Shown: piece after piece, positions 22,331-35,859 of the stretch | Position numbering within the stretch: the first letter of the stretch is position 1 | How the letters are laid out: each line of letters begins with the position of its first letter | NCBI RefSeq assembly: GCF_050436995.1 | Contig: NC_134755.1 | Span: 8,061,001-8,125,000, forward strand | Direction: 5' to 3' | Origin: Anticarsia gemmatalis | Taxonomy: Eukaryota; Arthropoda; Insecta; Lepidoptera; Erebidae | Length of the DNA: 64,000 nucleotides | The notes under the pieces: generated by a model | What the model was told of the DNA's origin: nothing | The model's database searches: none | The model's input: the letters and a program-made list of their open reading frames with translations, nothing else | Made by a program: the position numbers and the translations under genes

Positions 22331-25006
22331 CCGCTGGCTAGAATGTTACGTAATCTGTTTATGATTTTTGTTTGAACATTTTGTTTGTTTGTTTTGCTTG
22401 TATTTTTAAGATAGCTTTTCGATAAATATGTTGTTAAGCCTAATTGCTTAAAATAGAATTGTTATAAAAAATATTGTAAATCTACCTAATTTTATTTAAG
22501 GGTTAAATACTCACCTGTTTTGGCCACGCTGGTCCTGAGTACAGGTTTATGAACCTTATTTAATTCTGACGTTATAGGCTCAGCAAATAGGCTAAGCATT
22601 AAGCAATTGCAAAAATCCCGTGTAATACTATAATATGAGGTAGCTGGACTAAAGTACGTGTTAATTAAATATATTTATGAAAAAATCTATTTAGGTATCC
22701 TCTACAATTTTATTTTTCCAGTAATATTGGTAGTGAGCAGTGTACGTATAGTTGACAAATACACGATGCCAATATTCTGACACTTTGGGTACACGCCTCT
22801 GCGTGTATGTGCGTATATCCAACGTTACACCTCGGTTCGGTCATATGACCCCATTATCCCACCCTTATCACACGCCCGACCACAAATACCAACCTTAACT
22901 TCATCACCCCAAAGTTTAAATTAGATTGAACCCTCCCAACTAATGTAACAACAAGCGACTTCGCCCGAACACGAATCAGATAATAACTTACGTATTTTGT
23001 AAGTTGAGTTCGGGCAAATTGTCGGGAGACATGGAGATTATCGGGTTTCAATGCTGATCGTTGTATACATTTCGTTTGGAATAATCAAAGCTCACCTTCC
23101 CACACTGTCGATATGAGAGGAATATGTAAAGATTGTGACACTCGTACTACCAAATAGTTCTACTGTAATAAAAATAGAAGAATGTATGTGTAAAATGTAC
23201 AGTCAGCAGTTTTAATACAAGCGAAATTTTTGTCGTAAAAAATTTAATCAATCTCAACTTTTTTTGTTTGAGTGTGATGAAATTGTTGTCATTTACTAAG
23301 TAAAGGCGAACAACGGTTTAAATTTTATACTGTCAGTATAGTTATCGCTGTTCTTTTAGTGCAATCTCTTAGATAGTTTTTATTGCTTCAAGAAATTTTA
23401 ATCTCTGGACGAAATTTTGATAAAAGGGGATTGCAGACGTATTTTACACTGAGCATCTAAGATGATTAGGTACAATAATTTGGTCCAGTATTAAGCTTTA
23501 CTACTGGCAAAGTAGTTTTGTTTACAATTGTTGTTGTACATTTATAGTGGGGCGCTGTAAGTGGCAGCTCTTTAGAGTGTAATTCTAGCAGCCGTTAATG
23601 TAATTGACCCTACTAAAGTACAACGATATGGCGGCCATATTTTGTCTAAGTTGACTTAAAATTTTGAGTACCTCGCATATAAAAAATATTTTAACACGCA
23701 TTATTTTGTAAATTTTATATACCTTCAACATGTTTTAAATTAAAAAATCCTATTCATTGAAATCAGAACCTAAATTTTCTGAAACAGTGATTTTAACATA
23801 AACACGCAAATTATTAAAGAAGACTTCACTTGTAATACAATATTACAAAAGAGGTATCGAACTTACAGAAATAAACTTAATAAAGGAAAGGAATATAAAC
23901 GGCTGACTGTACTTTTCCAAATATAAACCATCCATACATATTCTACAATTTAACTTGACGTAGCATCTATTATGTAAATGGTAAGTGTATAAACAACCTG
24001 TTTTTTGATCGGATCAGCCAACACCTGTCTAAAGAAGACTTTCTTATAAAGCACTTAGTTTTAACCGTACATTGACCCATGAAATCTGTTCATTAGATTT
24101 AAGTGATAAAGAAAGTTGAACAAACGATTGTTATCCCTATGTGGATAGTACTTATCCAATCGCGAGACGCCGGAAATATAATTAGCATACGCGACGTGAC
24201 GTACCTACGCTATGAATTCGTAGGTATTACTTCAAACGCTAGTCGCAGTGTCATATTTCACACGACACAACGAATTCAAATTTGTTTTGACAAGGCCTTT
24301 GTCCGCTTAAATTACAGTTAAGAAGGACTATTTGTCAATTTGATTCTGTAACTCGAATCGTCCGTTTTGTATGTTTATTAAGCTAGATTATTATTTATTG
24401 ACATTTTTTATTAAAGATGATTAGTGGTCTTTGTTTTAAATGGTTCGTATTTAATTCTTATTTATAATTATCTAGGTTCTATGGAATTCCGTGGCCTTGG
24501 CCACCACAATTTTATTGCTGAGAAGTATTTCAGATAGATGTTTAGATACCTAAATTTTCAAAAACGCTCATCAAAAAGTCACCTTGTACATATTTTAAAA
24601 ATATTATACATATTGCACGGTTTAAATAATTTAAAGCTTTCCTCGCGCTAGGTATATTATACATAATAGCGAGATCTGCGACTGTAAAACAAAATAAATA
24701 AGTACAAAGACATCTGAATACGCTTAGATAAACCGAAACCTTTCAAGCGCGTTAAGCAAATAAACCCGTTCGCTAGCATTACAGTATTTAAGACGCAGAC
24801 ATAGCGTAAGCTAAGTGTGTTTACAGTTATATCCTCCGCTCGTCACTCAGGGCGGGTCATGGCCGCTTAAAGCCCTTGAAGTCGATTAGGTTGGGGTTTT
24901 ATTGCACGAGTAAAGCGGTGAAAGTTACTGACACGTGCAGTTAACGTAAACACTGGTCTTACATTTAAATAAAGTCATGTATTTAAAACTGAGTACGTCA
25001 AATTTA
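22331..25006. other. AT-rich non-coding stretch
   Basis: No gene recognised. It contains the palindromic double Pho/YY1-like site at 23626-23640 and a GATA/TTATC-rich GC-balanced patch at about 24100-24300. Confidence 0.45.
23626..23640. promoter_or_regulatory. Palindromic double YY1/Pho-like site
   Basis: The sequence 'atatggcggccatat' has 7-base arms around one central base, so each strand presents a GCCAT core. GCCAT is the core bound by YY1/Pho. The site is AT-flanked and isolated. Confidence 0.3.
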
Positions 25007-25273
25007 TCTATACTTAATATTATAAAGCTGAAGAGCTTGTTTGTTTGCCTGTTTGTTTGTTTGTTTGTTTGAACGCGCTAATCTCAGGAACTACTAGTCC
25101 GATTTGAAAACTTCTTTCAGTGTTGGATAGCCCATTTATCGAAAAAGGCTATAGGCTATAATCACGCTACGACCAATAGGAGCAGAGTACCAGTAAAAAA
25201 TGTTACCAAAACGGGGAAAAATTTGACACATTCTCTCTTATGTGACGCAAGCGAAGTTGCGCGAGTCAGCTAG
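25007..25273 (+). mobile_element. Helitron-like non-autonomous element, copy 1
   Basis: Starts with TC after a host A and ends with CTAG before a host T, as Helitrons do. The 5' end is a variant of 'tctatactaatattataaag', followed by a (TTTG)n tract of nine units including two changed ones, then the 'gaacgcgctaatctcagg' block. Near the 3' end 'cgcaagcgaagttgcg' forms a 5-bp stem with a 6-base loop about 10 bases before CTAG. It encodes no protein. It resembles the short Helitron-like elements described from moths (Lep1 type, name from memory). This copy has more substitutions in its 5' end than copies 2 and 5. Confidence 0.85.
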
Positions 25274-28074
25274 TATTGGATAAAGATTGATGTTTATGAT
25301 GACTGCTGAAGTTTGTATGCAAGTTAGGGCTTAAATACCCTTGGAAATATGTATGTTGCAGCGCTGATATGACTACTAGTAATTCCTTTAACATATTTAT
25401 GTTCAGTTTACCAAGAGAATTTTCAAGTTAACTGCCAAGCGTGAATGAAGAGACATGACGTGTGTGAACATGAAATTATTAAGTAAGTTATGTATTAGGC
25501 TTTGTAACTAAACGTCTAGTTTTTTTTACTAAATTGCTAACATAAGGTAAAGGCAACATATTTCATTTTATGTACCAAGTCAATGCAATACCATTTTCCA
25601 TATAAAATTATAAGGGAAATAAAGTCGGTAAACAAACCAAGAAAGTTAATTAAACGTATGACCCAGAAACAGGCTAATAATTTACCATTTCGTGGGTGTA
25701 TTTTTCGCATTTTTTCAGGATGAAATGTCATTTTAATGGGCCTATTTCTGTCTCCGATTCTCTAACAGGTTGGGTGTCGTTTGTGTCACCTCCACAGCCC
25801 ATTAGTGTCAATTTACACATGATTTTATATCGTGAAAACTACTTTTGGACTCTCAAGTGGGCATAACTTTGGATGTTTGTTTAAAAAACTGTCTTAGGTG
25901 GGATCGGATATATAAAAATACAAATGAATAAATTTTCACTCGAGATTAAAACTTCAGATTATGTTTTTTGGGTATCGCTTGACGTAAGATGAGTATGTAT
26001 TTTTGAACGCACATACAAAATTATGTAGCTTTTAAGTGATCTACGAAAAGTCTACGAAATTAGCGTTTGTTTGTTGATGATATGATTTACAAACGTACAT
26101 CTAACAGCAAAAAAATCTTTGAAGTTTAAGTAGTTGTTTTAAGATTGATCTTCAGTGATATCACTGTAAATCCTCGCTAAAGCCTATCAGTGTGGTTAAC
26201 CCTAAAATTAAATCTCCAATCGGTACGCTTGAGCGAGCTCGTAAATCGTAACGAGTTCATGATTTATGTTCAGACAACAACGCATACATATATTTAGACT
26301 GACAAAAAATTTCGTGGCGACGGGCGGCTAAAGCGAGCGTATGGGGGAACGCCTCTATACTTAACTAACTCCTCTGAAGATATCTATCATGAAACTGTCT
26401 GGAATTTGGTAGGTATGCCATCTTTTAAATTGGAAATTCCTTAGCGTGTTAAATGAAGTTAGATTTGTTTAAGTAAACATTGTTATTGTTCTTTTACTAT
26501 AAACTTAAGAGATAAATAATATATGAGACAGGGAAAGCTTCCCATAATCCGTTTCAGTGGAAAAAACCTACGTAGGAAAAGAAGTTGTGCTTCATAATTG
26601 GTTACATCAATCTTAATTTAACCACTACATCAGACGATTACATAAATTAAAGGGAATATAATGTTTCAAATGAATTTGTTTTTGTTAAATAATTCCAATA
26701 CATCTATTATTTTGTCCGGAATGTGCTAACCCTTTAAAGATACACTTCACAATCATTTTTAATTGGATAGGCAACGGACACTTGTCTTCATTGATACAAT
26801 TGGTTAATCAATGAATTGTCAATCTAGAGCACGCACTTCAAATCTGTACTGGAATATAAATCTAAATCAACGCATTCCGAATAATCGAGAATATATATAT
26901 ATTTAGTTTTTTTACAAACTCTTGCCTTTTTATTTAGTGGGTTGAAGCAGTTGACCCAGAAATAGGTAGGGAACTTATTTATTTAGATTTTTAATGACAC
27001 GTTTAGGAAAAAAATTAAGTTTCCAATTCTAATAAAATATATGCTTCATTTCCAAGATATTTTAGTTCATTTAAAGATTTTAATTTGTGGTCTAAGTCTA
27101 CCTGCACCTTATATTTGATTTTATTTAAATTTCATTAAATAATAAATCTGCAACGCTATTGTTCAAAATGATTACATAAATATATCCCTGTGTACTTGGG
27201 AATTATTTAATATTTCATTCTTACATCATTATACAAGAATTATAAGTCATTTCCTTTCATTGTTTCTTCTCAATTCAAGTGCTAGGGTATTTTATAGCCA
27301 ATTATTGTGAAATAGTCCCCCAAAAACCGTTCTCTGCTCCCTATAAATAAATATGAAGCCAATAATTGTATTTATTGTGATCTTGTGCCTTTTGTTTTGC
27401 TATATTTTGGTTTATTAACGTTGTTTTATGAAAGCGGGAATTAAAGAACGGAAATATTAGAATAATGAGTGGTTATAATGTGGAGTGTAGCGTGGAGCCT
27501 TCTTTTGAGATTAAGTTGCGTACTTATCTCGTCTGTAGGTACCTAAGTTTCTCCTTACCTAATTTATATGTGTGTAGGTGCATGCCTACACTTACATATA
27601 AAGCAAGAAATAAGTTACGTACACTATACTGTTTTGCAATATCCTGATAGCAAAGGCTTATACAGATACTTTATGGCCCATCATTCAACAAGGACATTTG
27701 GCTTACTTTAAGATATTCCAAAATTGGGCCTACGTGGGCAGGCAAAACTTCACATTTCAGTACTGCACATTGCGTATAACTTACCTAACAATAGTTTCCG
27801 AAGAAAATCGCTCACAAAACGTCGCATTTAACACAAAAGGAACAATGTCCAAGACAAAAACCAATAACCCTTTTTTGCATATTGCATAACGTTAACGACT
27901 TCCTCGACTAAAGTTTTTAAATGACAATAAACGAAACTGGAGCAAAAAGTTGTTCAAAAAAACTGCTCTCAATAACGGGTCTACCTAGAAAGGGTTTAAA
28001 TATTGCGGTTAACTGTTAAACAATCGGTACAGTTATTGTGGAAGGTTTATGGGTAGTAAATCATTTGGGAAAAA
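25274..28074. other. AT-rich non-coding stretch
   Basis: No gene or defined repeat recognised, apart from a 36-base imperfect hairpin at 27565-27600. A GC-balanced patch at 26210-26360 has no recognisable content. Confidence 0.5.
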
Positions 28075-28180
28075 AGAATGACGTCATTGGTTGTAAAGAT
28101 TTAACGGCTTGGTCGATCAGCTGAGGTGTGAGGTCGGCTTCGGCCAGCGTCTTTGTGACCATGCATGTGCTGTGCGTTAT
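28075..28180. promoter_or_regulatory. Small block with CRE palindrome and E-box
   Basis: Contains a perfect cAMP-response-type palindrome 'tgacgtca' at 28079-28086, directly followed by 'ttgg', and an E-box 'cagctg' near 28119-28124. The block is GC-richer than its flanks. Candidate CREB/bZIP and bHLH sites; regulatory role inferred. Confidence 0.25.
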
Positions 28181-28733
28181 TATCCTATATTGAAAGTACC
28201 TACGCAATCGACGTAGGAGTTGCCCATGGGAACGTTTATTGTGGTCCTGTAGCGAACGGTTCTATTATATGCATGTGAGTGGGCTAAGAGCGTAGGTTAC
28301 CATTCGCATAAAGTACATTTGGCTTTCTTCTTTTAACCTACTTTATTCGGGGTTCCTTATTTTCAATTGTTTGTAGTCTGCTGTTACATAACTTACATTT
28401 TTATTATTTATCAATATAGGTTATAAGTCAAACATATTTAATTTGTTTGCCTGTATCTATAAATAACCATGGATTTACGTCAATATGAATCAATTGAATG
28501 CTATCCTAAAAAAACAGTTTAACTAGTATAAATATTCAAACATAATATCACGCCAGTTATACCTGAAGGTGTAAGTAGACCCGTCTGAAATAAACGTACG
28601 TTTCACAATGTTAGCCACATGAAATAGGGGATGATCGTTTTGCTATTATATTATATACCATGTAGGTACGTTACCAAATTGCAGGTCGCTATGAGAAATG
28701 TTTTAATATAAATTACAATATTACAAAGATTTT
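28181..28733. other. AT-rich non-coding stretch
   Basis: Nothing recognised. Confidence 0.5.
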
Positions 28734-28802
28734 GTCCGACCCGCAATTCAAACCCGGGACTTTACAATCTGCAGCAGAATATTTTACCACGCAAACCACA
28801 GG
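28734..28802 (-). mobile_element. tRNA-headed SINE-like fragment
   Basis: Read on the minus strand the segment has a tRNA-like order: an A-box-like 'tggtttgcgtggt', a 'ctgctgcaga' middle, then 'cccgggtttgaattgcgggt', close to a pol III B box (GGTTCRANNCC) with changes. Lepidopteran genomes carry many such tRNA-derived heads with a 'gcagat...cccgggttcgaat' layout. No intact acceptor stem is formed, so this is not a functional tRNA gene. The tail is not identifiable. Confidence 0.5.
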
Positions 28803-29929
28803 TACATTAACTAGGTGGGAGAACAATATATTCTATACTTATAGTTATAGTATATAATATGCTGCGTATAGATATCATGCCCTACATAGAATAGCGGTCG
28901 ACCATCGGCCTTCAATATTCCATACCCTCTTTATTCAGGAATTTTGTATAAAAGCCGGACCCAAGGGAGCAAATTGTGAAGACACTTATGTGCAGCTTAC
29001 GATGTTAAGAGGGGCTGCATGAAAAGCGACATTTCTGTGTGAGTAGGGCTGCCGTCAAACGAAGGTATAATGGTGTCCGTAATTGTAGAGAAATATGCTT
29101 GGATATAGTAGCAACAAGATTAACTTTGAAAGTATCATGTACAGTTCGTGTATTAATAAACCAGATACATTTTTGTCGTGACTAAATTGTTGGAGAAATG
29201 AAAATGGGACGCGTTTTCTTTGGATATTTTTAATGCACTGTGAGCCTAATTTTCGTTTTCTTGTAAACTTTAATTATTTAAGTCCATGAAAAAACATGCT
29301 TCTTTTCAATTTCTATTTCGTTTTTCCTTTTTCTGCCTGCAAGATTTTCCTTGTTGTTGACAATAGAGGGCGTAGCCTAGGGAATAAAGTTTGAATTGCA
29401 GCCCTACGTGTGGTATGTGTGTGTACTTTACACGCAAATTGTTATCTTTCATCTTCATTTGGCCAAGGTCAGGAAATATATGAACAAATGCGGAATAAAG
29501 TCTGCTTTTGTATGAAAATTCTTTGAGTATATTGTGTCAGGTTTACGGTACGTTTCAGTGTATATTTCCTTTGTTAAAATATAGGTAGGAGAAATATGTA
29601 CAGAAATAGTTATGTAAAGGTTATATTTTTGTAGGTACCTAATACTTATAAAACTTTTTGTTTATAGTCAGACAATAAAGCAATATTTTTGAATTGAGGT
29701 TGCACAATTTGTCGTCTCCTGAAGTAACTCTACATTACCAAAGATTTACTTATAGAAAACTCCAATAGATATTGTAAATTCTAACAAGATTTTTCAACAT
29801 ATTTATCTCTTACAAACCAATTTATAGAAAACATCATCTAAAATTGAAAGAGCAAGTTTTTACCGTAGTTTTAATCTACACACGCAACGTACCTAGCACA
29901 ATAACAATTTCAGAGCGCAAATCCGCGAT
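28803..29929. other. AT-rich non-coding stretch
   Basis: No gene recognised. A GC-balanced patch at 28870-29060 is unassigned. Confidence 0.5.
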
Positions 29930-30115
29930 AACAAAGTAGAGCAAGCTCTCAGTTCACGATAAGGGAGCCGACTTTCTACGCATATTAAACTTGATAAACA
30001 GTATCGATAAAGGCCACCCATTGTTGTACAGAATTGCTAATCAAAAGATCTCGATTGAAAAATCATTCGAGAACGCTATCAAGATAAGATTGAAATTGAA
30101 AATTAGACAGTCGTA
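29930..30115. promoter_or_regulatory. Candidate enhancer with GATA and Sox-like cores
   Basis: Dense cores in under 200 bases: GATAAG near 29958, TTGATAAACA near 29991-30000, ATCGATAA at 30004-30010, CATTGTTG near 30019, and GATAAGA near 30083. The mix of GATA and HMG-box-like cores resembles arthropod tissue enhancers. No open frame of note. Inference from motif density. Confidence 0.25.
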
Positions 30116-30219
30116 ATGGAATCTTGTGCTTATTAGAAATATGGAAACATGCTTATGTAATGTTAAAAAAACCTTTAGAGGTAAAGATGTATGGAGATAC
30201 TTCTTAATCAATTAATTAT

Positions 30220-30325
30220 GCAGAACGAATGAGACTGGATCCCACGACACAGGGCATCCTAGTTTGGGGTCCAGAGCCTTATTGAAATATTTGTAATTTT
30301 CTAAACAATAAAGACATTTTTATTT
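30220..30325 (+). repeat. Possible 3' end of an old retroelement
   Basis: The text 'gagactggatcccacgacac' through 'gtttggggtccagagcc' followed about 45 bases later by an AATAAA polyadenylation signal (30306-30311) and a T/A-rich tail looks like the 3' end of a transcript copy. I have an impression of having seen similar text as a lepidopteran repeat but cannot name it. Confidence 0.25.
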
Positions 30326-31029
30326 TTTATTATTACAATTATGACTAGTAGTCTTCAATTCTAATATTTCTAATTATATCTATGTTTTGTAGATATAATA
30401 TTTAAGACAACATTTTTCGGTTGCAAGATACCTACCGTTTCATTGAAAGCAAGTCATTCTTATTGGGTGTCAATGAAGCTTCGGCGTTTCTGATTTATTC
30501 TATTAAAATATCGTCTAATATAAATATGTGATAAGAATAATATTGTCTTATAAGTATTTGTAGTTTGCGTCAGTTAGTTGTTTTATTTCAACCTATGGAT
30601 ATTTATTTTAGCATATTTATAACATTTATTTATATTTCTACTGTTTTTTTTTTATTTATAGTCGAAGGTCATTCAATATGACACTAATCATAATCGGCAT
30701 TATCTCTAAGGCAGGTTTGGCACAATTCTGCATAATTTTCACATTTATATGCTAGATTTGATTTTATTTTTTGTCAATTTGTTTAGAAATGTTCGTGGAA
30801 TTTATATGAATGAAAACAGGGATTCAATCTTAGTGAATATGTAGTCGTTAGAATTGATTTTTAAAATAACCTGTCATGAATAAATAAAATTAATTTGTCT
30901 TTAGTGGATTTTTTTTAGTCAATACCTATTGTATATAACATTACGGTTGATTTGTTGTAGTTGATTTACAAATAACTTATTTTTTTATACGGGTAGGTAC
31001 CCACATGAAGGTACGATCGCCGAGTAAGA

Positions 31030-31520
31030 ATTATAACAGGCAAGTGTTTCAGTGAGTCGCTCTCGTTACCTAGTGAACGAAGTGCAAATCTGTTCAACAC
31101 ATCGCCATTAAAATCTGCCTATAAAACCTATTATGACTCCTTTTATCGGTAATGCTTCAATAAAAGTCGCAAGTGTAACCGACCCGTATAAATTGGCAAA
31201 CTAAACAATGGCCAATGCAGTTTCGCTCCACATTTCTACGCGGTTGGTTTTTTTGCTTTGTGAAAAAAATATACCCGCAATTTATCACAGTTATGAGTAA
31301 ACCACGCGTTGGCCAGCACGTCTTTACGGTTTTAATTAAACATCTACAGTGCCCCGTGTTCCTAAATTTGTTCCCACTACCCACTCGCATGCACGTGCCT
31401 TGGCCCCAATATTGTCCAGACGTGTTTACTGAAACGTGTGAAAAACACGCCGAGACCGACAGCAATATTTTCGGTGAGTACTCAAATGTATACCAGGTTT
31501 TATAATAACACGCGTGGGTG
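31030..31520. promoter_or_regulatory. GC-balanced block with open frame and donor-like site
   Basis: An ATG frame at 31215-31505 (96 codons) crosses an excellent donor-like string 'ttttcg|gtgagtac' at about 31470. A minus-strand frame of similar length covers the same bases. No acceptor with a good pyrimidine tract precedes the frame and no domain is recognisable. The block also contains 'ttttaattaaac', a homeodomain-type core. Either a terminal part of an unknown first exon or conserved non-coding DNA. Confidence 0.15.
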
Positions 31521-34500
31521 CTTACGTTACTCCCAATGCCATCTATCTAGCCAATAGATAACAACTATGGGACACGACCGACAATGGTACAACCTTTTTG
31601 TACATGGGACGTAACACAGGCACATAAAAAGTTCAACACACGCACAAAAGTAAACTCGTTCGGTGCGTAAGTGTGCGTAGAAGCTTTCACGCACACTAAC
31701 GGCCCTATAAGTCGTAAAAACAGCAATTGAAAAGCTTCAGCCGTTCGCCGCACGGTGGCGCTGATCCGATGGTTCGTATCTCGACCGAGTGGCGCCAACT
31801 TTACGCATTCGGCGCTGCTGTGCCGTCCCAAAGTTTTAAATTAGTTTTCTTATTAGACGGGATCCTTTTGTTGGCTTGCACTTATTAGAGTTAGTCACGG
31901 AGTAAATAGATGGGAACGGAGACGTGCAATATAGATAAAATTCTCTTTGTGTTTTGTTCAAATGTTGCTTAGAACTTAGAACAGAATACAGGTTAATACC
32001 TACTGTAGAATATTACTAAAACGGTAAATGAAATTTTATCATAATTAAAACTGCGATATAATGGCGCGAAATTTCTCATCGTCTATCAGTTAGAGATCAC
32101 ATTATTTTTAATAGTCCTATTAGACCCAAATGAGACTTATAACCGTTCTTATTGGAAGGCTGAAATATATATCTTCACTAGTAGGTCGAGTGGTTGCAAA
32201 TAGTAATTTTTTTTTTATTTTAAAACTAGTATTAATCGCTATAAATGATAATAATATAATAAGTTGAGATCTCAATCACCTTGATCTCGAGTAGAGTGGA
32301 AAAAATACATATAGATTAGAGTATTGAAAGTAGCTATTAGCCGAAATTTTAGCAGAATCGTGTCGTAAATCTTTGTAGTAATTTTAGTTTTTTTACAATA
32401 TTATAGAAACCGTGCGTTTGGTCCGAGTTATCAGCAAAACGTGAAGTTAGACAATTGGCATAACTAATGTCATAATGCGTAACGTAGATATGTTGGAACA
32501 AAAACTATGTATGTACCGAGTTATGGCCGAGAGAACAATACCTATACTTTGTTTAAAATAAGAATATTCTTGTGCAATATTTCTTTACAGCACGTTGTTT
32601 TTTCAAACGGTGAGTCGATCATAAATTTTAAATATTTCAACAATTTGTATTCGGTAGCGATAACAGTTTAAAAATAAAACTGAATGTATTCGGCACGTTT
32701 AGAATATTTATAAAAATAACTCAGCGATATTATAAATTACGTCAAAAGTTACGTAGAGAGTAAGTCTTAAAGAATTTTATAATTGTAGCGAAGTGTTCTC
32801 TCAAAGTTAAATAACTAACCTTTTTTACATCTCTTAGAGAAAATCTAGACGTGAAAATTTAGTCTCGTTTAAAGTTTTGGTCGACGTCAACTTTGGCCGG
32901 AGTGAAGCGTCGGAGTGAGTCCTCCCACACCCCTCATCTAACTTGTTCCATTACTGGGGCTGTTCCATTCGTTCCAATTTGAAATTTGAAGCTGATGGCA
33001 CATCTATGGCACCGCAGCTTCGGCAGGCTTCGCGAGAGATTGGGCACTGAGAATATAAAATAGATCGTGCCGTATTGGATATGAACGGGTTTCGTCCAAG
33101 CGTGGTATAAAGTTAGATAACCTCTCAAGCTAGATCTAGTATTTTGTTTATTGATTTATTTACTTATTGATTCACTCTCATGCTGATTGCCTTTTGATTT
33201 ATATTTGAATATGTTTGACATTCATTTTCAGATTAAATTAAAAAACAAATTAACTTAACTTATATTATATAAACTAAAAAAAAAAAAAAATATACTTATA
33301 ACTCAAATTGTCATAATTAAGTAAAGATTTTTGCTTATTGAATTTATTTGACGTAAAATTGAAAGTTGGAAAGAATACAAAAATACCTGCTATTATGAAA
33401 TAAGAATAGGCTGATGTGAATTAAATTTGAATAATTAGAGTAGTTGATCATTAATAGACGTTTAGTTTGTCATCTTTAAAAAAATCGCTGTGCTAAATAT
33501 GGTAGGCAGGCATTTGCTTCGAATAGGTACCTATTGCATAGGATGCTAAGCACTTTTGAATAAATCTTTTTAAGTAGAACAGGTATACCTACAATGTATT
33601 TATTTTCGAATATTATTATATTTTAAGAAGTTAATCCTATCCTGACCTTTTGAAAACAGCAGCACAGAAATTATTTTTCTCATAAATTATGCTTAATTTG
33701 ACAGTCGTTTTAAATAAGAAAATACACACTACAAGTTGACACATTAATCAACTTCTTTTGTACAGTTTTCATATCAAAATTGACAAAACTGCTTTGCTCT
33801 CTCATATCAATTTCATGCTCTATGTGATGTAACTACCGCCATCTAGTAGGAGAAAAGCGAACTACTCAACCTTTGCCCTACAGAAAATAATTATTATGAA
33901 TATTATGTAAAAAGGTATGTAATATTACTTTTTGTTTTAAGCTATTTGTGTTTTAGTACATTAAAATGTATGTACTTTTCAAAATTAGATAGTTTGTTTA
34001 ATTGTCTATAAAAGTATGTATCTGAAGTAATAAAAAGTATATTTGCATAATTGAAGTTTATTAACGTGATGTCTCTATTTGTTGTGATTTTATTTTATGT
34101 TAAACGGTTAATTAATTGCTCGTTTGTAATTTACGATCTTCTACTAATCATTATAGGTACAAACGATTATAACTGAATGTTTCTTGAATAATTCGGTAAT
34201 TACGCCTATAAATGTAGCTTTTCTCGACTTAACATATTTTTGTACCTAAGTATTTTATTTCTAAAACTATTTTTTATTTTTAAGAGAATTGATGGGATAT
34301 ATACATATATTGGATTGTAGGGAAATACTTGTAGTTGCGCATTTTATGAAAAATATCGGTAAGGTTGTATGTATATACTTATATTTTAGTATTTATCATT
34401 AAAGACTCGCTATATAATATTTACTACAATGAAAAATCAATTAATTGTTTCTTGGGTTAGTTTTTTAAATTAAAACATAACTTAAGTATGAACGCCATTA

Positions 34501-35859
34501 AATTCTACCCCCGGAGTTCGGGGTTATGCCGATAGGTGGCTGTAACACCCTTAAAGTCGTTAGCACCACAGTTGTAGGGAATATGTAATGTTTATAATTT
34601 TTCAACAATATATGAGGTAAATATATATAGATATAGTGCATCATAATCGACCCTATCACCAATGTAAATATTGGTGGTGAATTCCAAATATGATCAAAGA
34701 AACAATTGCAATCGTAAAACGTATTTTGAATAACAAAAGTATCTTTCAAGTTCATAGGTTGTATGAATCGTTTTTTCTGTTTCATTTTCTACTTCTAAGA
34801 AGTAAACATCAATTAGAGTGCATTGACCTCCCCTGTAGAGGATTTGGGATAATCACTGAGCTTGACAAGATTGAAGGTTAATTAAACGGAGGATAAAAAT
34901 ATTGCTTTTTGTAAAAAAATCTTCTACCTAAAATATATGTAGAAAATGTGTAAGCTTAGATGTCTATAGGTATGACTGTTGCTTTTTCACTTTTACCTTA
35001 ATTAAAGAACTATATCTAAGCATATTTATGACTTTGATAAAAGTATTAGTTGGCTAACAAACCATAATAACCACCTGCTAGTTCCTTTGGATTAGTATTA
35101 GACAAATTAACAATTGAAATGTTGATTGATTTTCCTAATCGCGGTCAGTATATATATCAGGCTACTTGTATATAAGTCCTTAAACCGGCATCATGTCTAA
35201 TATAGCTTGAAGCTTGAAAAAGAGAGACAAAACAAGAAGGTAAAGAGATGCATAAAATTTTAGTAAAACATTTGTTTTCTAACATATTTTACTAAATAAT
35301 TTCTCTCTAGCTTAATTTTACTTGTATTCGCAATTTTATTTTCAGCGAGAATGTTTGAAGAATTTTCGTTAGAGGTTGCACAACAACATTTGCTTAATTA
35401 GCTAGTTTTATGAGAGTTACTTAAATACAAGTGAGGATACCTACAGAATATATAAAGGTAGAAACATCTTTAATAAAAGTTACTAGGGAACTCTAGCTAT
35501 AGTTATTTTTGTATGAAGAAAGTACGTCCCAGGATGCCAACATCCAAAGTCAAATTTAATTTAAAACTGATTTAAGGAGAGCAACCATTTAAACAGCGGG
35601 TTCTATCTCCCCTAATTGCTTTAATCAACACAGGCTACATTCATCACAAGAAAGAGCCTATAGGTAACTATACCTTCGTGCTACGTGTCTACTTGTATAC
35701 GTATAGGTTTTCGACGGGGCTTTCCTCTTGCCGAATACTTACTTACCCATCTACTTTCATCAACTTATCGTAGGTACGGAGGTTAAACGAAAGCTTTCCT
35801 TTACGGGGTCTATACGTGTACAAGTATACGTGTGTTTTCTATTAGTTCCGACATCTTTG
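31521..35859. other. AT-rich non-coding stretch
   Basis: No gene recognised in 4.3 kb. A GC-balanced piece at 31570-31830 has a minus-strand frame without recognisable content. There is a 15-base A run at 33276-33290. The 'ccgccatctagtagg' text near 33836 resembles a recurring motif in lepidopteran repeats but is too short to assign. Confidence 0.5.

Noticed and set aside
28734..28802. Functional tRNA gene
   Set aside because: B box and A box are both altered and no acceptor stem can be drawn.
33276..33290. Poly(A) tail of a retrocopy
   Set aside because: A lone 15-base A run without an upstream polyadenylation signal, recognisable transcript or target duplication.
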